A stretch of DNA of 64,000 nucleotides from Sphingobium fontiphilum. Lineage in GTDB: Bacteria > Pseudomonadota > Alphaproteobacteria > Sphingomonadales > Sphingomonadaceae. Within the stretch, counting starts at the first letter, position 1. Each line of letters begins with the position of its first letter. The DNA lies in the NCBI RefSeq assembly GCF_014196635.1, contig NZ_JACIEB010000003.1, forward strand, positions 124,001 to 188,000. Direction: 5' to 3'. Shown here in pieces: positions 60,503-64,000 of this stretch. A program made the translations under genes and the position numbers. Below the pieces are notes generated by a model that saw only the letters and a program-made list of their open reading frames with translations, did not search any database and had not been told where the DNA came from.

Positions 60503-60525
60503 AATCGGATTGATTCCATCCGATT
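60503..60525. promoter_or_regulatory. Perfect inverted repeat before the Rrf2-suf operon
   Basis: AATCGGAT-TGATTCC-ATCCGATT: eight-base arms with perfect symmetry and a seven-base spacer, 16 bases before the Rrf2 ATG. The position suits an operator for autoregulation by the Rrf2 protein or an iron regulator. Which one binds is not shown. Confidence 0.5.
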
Positions 60526-60540
60526 TGAGAATGGTTCGCA

Positions 60541-60984
60541 ATGAGGCTGTCCAGTTTCGCCGATTATGCCGTGGTGCTGATGAGCGCGGCCGCGCGCCAT
60601 TGCGGCCACGCCGGGCTTGCCCCGGCGAATAGCGAAAAAGCCGCCAAGATGAACGCGACGACGCTGAGCGCGGAAACCGGCATCCCCCTGCCCACCGCGC
60701 AGAAGCTGGTCAGTCGGCTGTCGGCGGCGGGCCTTTTGGAATCGAGCCGCGGCACGGGCGGCGGGGTCCGCCTGTCGCGCCCGCCCGCCGCGATCACGCT
60801 GGCTGATGTGGTGGAGGCGGTGGAAGGCCCCATCGCCATCACCGCCTGCGCCGAACAAGGGACGCATGACTGCAATCTGGAAACGGACTGCCGCATCCGC
60901 CCGCATATGAATGTGGCGAACGACGCCATCCGCCAGGCTTTGGCCGGGGTGACCATCGCAAGCCTCACGAGAGAAATGGCATGA
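60541..60984 (+). CDS. Rrf2-family Fe-S cluster regulator of the suf operon
   Basis: 147-residue IscR/SufR-type repressor. The winged helix-turn-helix has [20 protein letters not shown] and the wing [13 protein letters not shown]. Three Cys (C-x7-C-x5-C in [15 protein letters not shown]) can bind an iron-sulfur cluster. It overlaps sufB by four bases (ATGA) and heads the suf operon. By analogy it senses cluster supply and controls suf; a perfect inverted repeat before its start is a candidate site. Confidence 0.9.
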   Translation: MRLSSFADYAVVLMSAAARHCGHAGLAPANSEKAAKMNATTLSAETGIPLPTAQKLVSRLSAAGLLESSRGTGGGVRLSRPPAAITLADVVEAVEGPIAITACAEQGTHDCNLETDCRIRPHMNVANDAIRQALAGVTIASLTREMA

Positions 60985-62477
60985 CCGACGACACGACCTT
61001 CACGGACAATGGCGTCCGCAATCAGGAAGCGCTGGAAGCCGCGGAGCGCGCCTCCACCTATGAGCATGGCTGGTCGTCGGACATTGAGCAGGACTTCGCG
61101 CCCAAGGGGCTGAACGAGGATACGGTCCGCTTCATTTCTGCCAAGAAGAAGGAGCCGCAATGGTTGCTCGACTGGCGGCTCAAGGCGTTTGCGATGTGGA
61201 AGACGATGACGCCGCCCGACTGGGCGAAGTTGAACGTGCCGCCGATCGACTATCAGGACGCCTATTATTATGCGGAGCCCAAGAAGAAGCCGGAACTGAA
61301 CTCGCTGGACGAGGTCGACCCGGAGATTTTGGCGACCTACCAGAAGCTGGGCATCCCGATCGCCGAGCAGGAGATGCTGGCCGGCGTCAAGGGCAGTCGC
61401 AAGGTCGCTGTCGACGCCGTGTTCGACAGCGTCAGCGTGGCCACCACCTTTCGCAAGGAACTGGAGGAAGCGGGCGTCATCTTCCGCTCCATTTCAGAGG
61501 CCGTGCGCGAATATCCGGAGCTGGTGAAGAGGTGGCTGGGCAAGGTCGTGCCGATGCACGACAATTATTTCGCCACATTGAACTGCGCGGTCTTTTCCGA
61601 CGGCACCTTCGTTTATATTCCCAAGGGCGTGCGCTGCCCGATGGAGCTCAGCACCTATTTCCGCATCAACGCGGAAAATACCGGGCAATTTGAGCGCACG
61701 CTGATCGTCGCGGACGAGGGCAGCTATGTCTCCTATCTGGAAGGCTGCACCGCGCCGATGCGCGACGAGAATCAACTGCACGCCGCCGTCGTCGAACTGG
61801 TCGCGCTCGACGATGCGGAGATCAAATATTCGACAGTCCAGAACTGGTATCCGGGCGACGCGGACGGCAAGGGCGGCATCTATAATTTCGTCACCAAACG
61901 CGCACTGTGCCAGGGCCGCAACTCCAAGGTTAGCTGGACGCAGGTGGAAACCGGCAGCGCCATCACCTGGAAATATCCGTCCTGCGTGCTAAATGGTGAG
62001 AATAGCGTGGGCGAATTTTACTCGGTCGCGCTGACCAACAACATGCAGCAGGCCGATACCGGCACCAAGATGATCCACAATGGCAAGGGCTCGCGCTCGA
62101 CCATCGTGTCGAAGGGGATCAGCGCGGGGCGCTCCAACAACACCTATCGCGGCCTTGTCCGCGTCGCGCCCGGCGCGGAGGGCGTGCGCAACTTCACCCA
62201 GTGCGACAGCCTGCTGCTCGGCGACCAGTGCGGCGCGCATACGGTGCCCTATATCGAGGTGCGCAATCCCTCGGCCCAGATCGAGCATGAGGCGACAACG
62301 AGCAAGATCAGCGACGACCAGCTGTTCTACGCCATGCAGCGCGGGCTGGATCAGGAAAGCGCGGTGTCGTTGATCGTGAATGGCTTCGCCCGCGAAGTGC
62401 TGCAGCAACTGCCGATGGAATTCGCGGTCGAGGCGCAGAAATTGCTGGGCATTTCGCTGGAGGGGAGCGTGGGGTGA
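60981..62477 (+). CDS. sufB: Fe-S cluster assembly scaffold SufB
   Basis: 498 residues, usual length. SufB forms the SufBCD scaffold where clusters are built. Typical blocks: [90 protein letters not shown] and [20 protein letters not shown]. The Cys in YLEGCTAP and the later Glu/Cys/His set are conserved. Translationally coupled to the Rrf2 gene. Confidence 0.97.
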   Translation: MTDDTTFTDNGVRNQEALEAAERASTYEHGWSSDIEQDFAPKGLNEDTVRFISAKKKEPQWLLDWRLKAFAMWKTMTPPDWAKLNVPPIDYQDAYYYAEPKKKPELNSLDEVDPEILATYQKLGIPIAEQEMLAGVKGSRKVAVDAVFDSVSVATTFRKELEEAGVIFRSISEAVREYPELVKRWLGKVVPMHDNYFATLNCAVFSDGTFVYIPKGVRCPMELSTYFRINAENTGQFERTLIVADEGSYVSYLEGCTAPMRDENQLHAAVVELVALDDAEIKYSTVQNWYPGDADGKGGIYNFVTKRALCQGRNSKVSWTQVETGSAITWKYPSCVLNGENSVGEFYSVALTNNMQQADTGTKMIHNGKGSRSTIVSKGISAGRSNNTYRGLVRVAPGAEGVRNFTQCDSLLLGDQCGAHTVPYIEVRNPSAQIEHEATTSKISDDQLFYAMQRGLDQESAVSLIVNGFAREVLQQLPMEFAVEAQKLLGISLEGSVG

Positions 62478-62500
62478 GCGTCGCATCTACCTCCTCCGTC

Positions 62501-62578
62501 ATGCCGGACTCGATCCGGCATCCCGCTACTTCAGGCACAGCGCTAGAAGGCAGCGAGACCCCGGATCAAGTCCGGGGT
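62501..62578. repeat. Pair of GC palindromes after sufB
   Basis: ATGCCGGA-CTCGA-TCCGGCAT at 62501-62521 and ACCCCGG-ATCAAGT-CCGGGGT at 62558-62578. These are short palindromic units of the kind scattered between genes in alphaproteobacteria. They sit inside the suf operon, between sufB and the next ORF, and may act as RNA hairpins that alter message stability. Confidence 0.6.
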
Positions 62579-62586
62579 GACGAGTA

Positions 62587-62787
62587 ATGACAATGATCGA
62601 CCTTGCCGAAATGCTTGAGCGCTTCGTTGGTGATGCGCCAAATTGCGGCAAGTGGGAATGGGACAACTTTACGTCCGTGAAGGCAAGTCCCGAACTTGAG
62701 CCATTCCGTCAGCGCCTGTTGGAGCAGGGTGACGGCTGGATGGACCTCGACGAGATTCGCGGGCTCATCGCTGAACTGAAAAGTTGA
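62587..62787 (+). CDS. Small hypothetical protein in the suf operon
   Basis: 66 residues, acidic and soluble: MIDLAEMLERFVGDAPNCGK, then WEWDNFTSVKASPELEPFRQ, then LLEQGDGWMDLDEIRGLIAE. No family recognised. The composition looks protein-like, with even helices and conserved-looking Trp, but a ribosome site is weak. It may start at the second Met. It lies between palindromic repeats and another hypothetical gene. Confidence 0.5.
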   Translation: MTMIDLAEMLERFVGDAPNCGKWEWDNFTSVKASPELEPFRQRLLEQGDGWMDLDEIRGLIAELKS

Positions 62788-62798
62788 AGGACTAAAAC

Positions 62799-63254
62799 TT
62801 GAGCGACGAAGACGATATTCAGGATGCCCTCGCCGATTTCGCGGAGGATGTCGGCAATGGCCAGGCATGGACCGCCGCGATCCGCGTCCTGACCGAGGAT
62901 TATGAGCTGGAAGAGGGCGAGCTTGCCGCCCGCGCCGCCAAGGATTTCGGCGATCTTGATGCCTATCAGGCCGAGTGCCGCGCGGCGCTGGAAAAGGGCG
63001 ACGTCGCTTTCACCGAGAAGCTCAAGTCCGACAAGGCGTTCCATAAGGCCAAGGCGCCCAACCTCGCCCGCATGGGCCCGGTGACGGAATTCGTGACGGG
63101 GCTGCTGGAAAAGGGTTCGCCCGAACCGGGGGCCGACTGGTGGCCCTATATGCCGATCAAGCGCCATATCGACACGCTGTTCCCCGCGCCGGGCGACGTG
63201 CGCGACATGGCCTTCTGGACCGCGCGGACGCTCCAGCGCGCGCATAAGGGGTAA
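62799..63254 (+). CDS. Hypothetical acidic protein in the suf operon
   Basis: 151 residues from a TTG start with GAAGGA about 8 bases upstream. All-helical soluble protein: DDIQDALADFAEDVGNGQAW, VLTEDYELEEGELAARAAKD, FGDLDAYQAECRAALEKGDV, and a C-terminal DWWPYMPIKRHIDTLFPAPG. No family recognised. It follows the 66-residue ORF by 11 bases and precedes sufC, so it is probably co-expressed with Fe-S assembly genes. Confidence 0.6.
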   Translation: MSDEDDIQDALADFAEDVGNGQAWTAAIRVLTEDYELEEGELAARAAKDFGDLDAYQAECRAALEKGDVAFTEKLKSDKAFHKAKAPNLARMGPVTEFVTGLLEKGSPEPGADWWPYMPIKRHIDTLFPAPGDVRDMAFWTARTLQRAHKG

Positions 63255-63276
63255 GATGGCGGGGTTCGCTCACCTG

Positions 63277-63402
63277 ATCCTCCCCTGTAAGGGGAGGCGG
63301 ACCGCCAGCGAAGCTGGTGGTGGAGGGGTATCCTCCCTCTCGATAGCGGAATACCCCTCCGTCAGCACTTCGTGCTGCCACCTCCCCTTCCAGGGGAGGA
63401 TT
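63277..63402. repeat. Large palindromic repeat before sufC
   Basis: Two arms of about 55 bases are near reverse complements: the left starts ATCCTCCCCTGTAAGGGGAG, the right ends CTCCCCTTCCAGGGGAGGAT. Each arm is itself a small hairpin with a further one inside (GCCAGCGAAGCTGG, CAGCACTTCGTGCTG). The centre holds GAGGGGTATCC...GGAATACCCCTC. It is a mosaic repeat without coding content, inserted in the suf operon. Confidence 0.7.
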
Positions 63403-63430
63403 GAAATTCAAGCCGCATTGCCGGGACAAA

Positions 63431-64000
63431 ATGATGCTTACTATCTCTGACCTCACCAATGAAATCGACGGCAAGGCGATCCTGAAAGGCCTGTCGCTCT
63501 CCATCAACGCGGGCGAAATCCATGCGATCATGGGGCCGAACGGCGCGGGCAAGTCAACGCTCGCCTATACGCTGGGCGGGCGGCCGGGCTATGATGTGAC
63601 CGGCGGCGGCGCCACCCTGGACGGTGTGAACTTGTTCACATTGGAGCCGCATGAGCGCGCCGCCGCCGGCCTGTTCCTGGGCTTCCAATATCCGGTCGAG
63701 ATCCCCGGCGTCTCCAACCTGCAATTCCTGCGCGAATCCTTAAACAGCCAGAAGCGCGCGCGCGGCGAAAAGGAGCTGAACGGCGGCGAATTCATCCGCC
63801 TGGCCAAGGAAAAGGCCGCCTTGCTCGGTCTCGACATGGAAATGCTCAAGCGCCCGGTGAATGTCGGCTTTTCGGGCGGCGAGAAGAAGCGCGCCGAAAT
63901 GGTGCAGATGGGCATCCTCGATCCGAAGCTCGCGATCCTCGACGAAACCGACAGCGGCCTCGACATCGACGCATTGAAGATCGTGGGCGCGGGCATCAAC
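63431..64000 (+). CDS. sufC: Fe-S cluster assembly ATPase SufC (cut by window edge)
   Basis: First 190 codons of the ABC-type ATPase that drives the SufBCD scaffold; the end lies beyond the window. Seen: Walker A GPNGAGKSTLAYTLGG, LFLGFQYPVEIPGVSNLQFL (Q-loop), signature NVGFSGGEKKRAEMVQMG, and Walker B LAILDETDSGLDIDALKIV, in which DETDSGLD is typical for SufC. Two adjacent ATGs at 63431 and 63434 are possible starts. Confidence 0.97.
   Translation, partial: MMLTISDLTNEIDGKAILKGLSLSINAGEIHAIMGPNGAGKSTLAYTLGGRPGYDVTGGGATLDGVNLFTLEPHERAAAGLFLGFQYPVEIPGVSNLQFLRESLNSQKRARGEKELNGGEFIRLAKEKAALLGLDMEMLKRPVNVGFSGGEKKRAEMVQMGILDPKLAILDETDSGLDIDALKIVGAGIN

Overview
The window looks like a chromosomal stretch of a Sphingomonadaceae alphaproteobacterium (Sphingobium/Sphingomonas type). 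The evidence is a high-GC sequence with densely packed, often overlapping genes, a large TonB-dependent receptor, a FixLJ/FnrL-controlled cbb3 oxidase, FzlA-like and CpdR-like cell-cycle proteins, and an Rrf2-sufB-sufC arrangement. The genus is an inference; no rRNA is present. I see no prophage, intact insertion sequence or CRISPR array. Mobile-like DNA is limited to short palindromic intergenic repeats.

Layout. 0.06-4.35 kb: aspS, divergent rnd, an I78 inhibitor lipoprotein, an NTF2-like protein and a group II truncated haemoglobin. 4.37-16.3 kb (minus strand): one long low-oxygen block, ccoNOQP-ccoGHIS, fnrL, a DUF2147 protein, fixJ, fixL and a universal stress protein, followed by a divergent hypothetical gene and a GNAT acetyltransferase. 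17.4-21.1 kb: an exported IphP-like phosphatase beside a TonB receptor. 21.5-25.5 kb: ompW and hemN, divergent around two FNR-like boxes, a LysR-like regulator and fzlA. 26-29.3 kb: nrdA and nrdB with a small membrane ORF between them. 29.6-32.1 kb: a LysR gene divergent from mmsA. 32.1-36.8 kb: a repeat-containing gap, a hemerythrin gene with an EcfG-type promoter, tRNA-Val, dctA, cpdR and an N-formylglutamate amidohydrolase. 36.8-50.7 kb: envelope genes (acyltransferase-SGNH, glycine-zipper protein, desaturase, HAF-repeat autotransporter, GH108 muramidase plus holin, RTX protein), rmuC, a membrane hydroxylase and ilvE. 51-55.1 kb: a phage-shock locus with divergent pspF, a sigma-54 promoter, pspABC and four further small membrane/coiled-coil proteins. 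55.1-64 kb: sufE, a lipoprotein, ggt, pyrD, an AraC regulator and the suf operon, which runs off the right edge inside sufC.

How the genes work together. The clearest system is the microaerobic regulon. FixL (haem-PAS kinase) and FixJ probably feed FnrL (Fe-S CRP-family regulator), which probably acts at perfect or near-perfect FNR boxes before ccoN and between ompW and hemN. The cluster also encodes the copper pump, assembly factors and the anaerobic haem-synthesis step that a cbb3 oxidase needs. The least described parts are the expanded Psp operon, where four small proteins share the PspB layout of membrane helix plus short coiled coil, and the muramidase-holin pair beside an RTX protein with no visible type I exporter.
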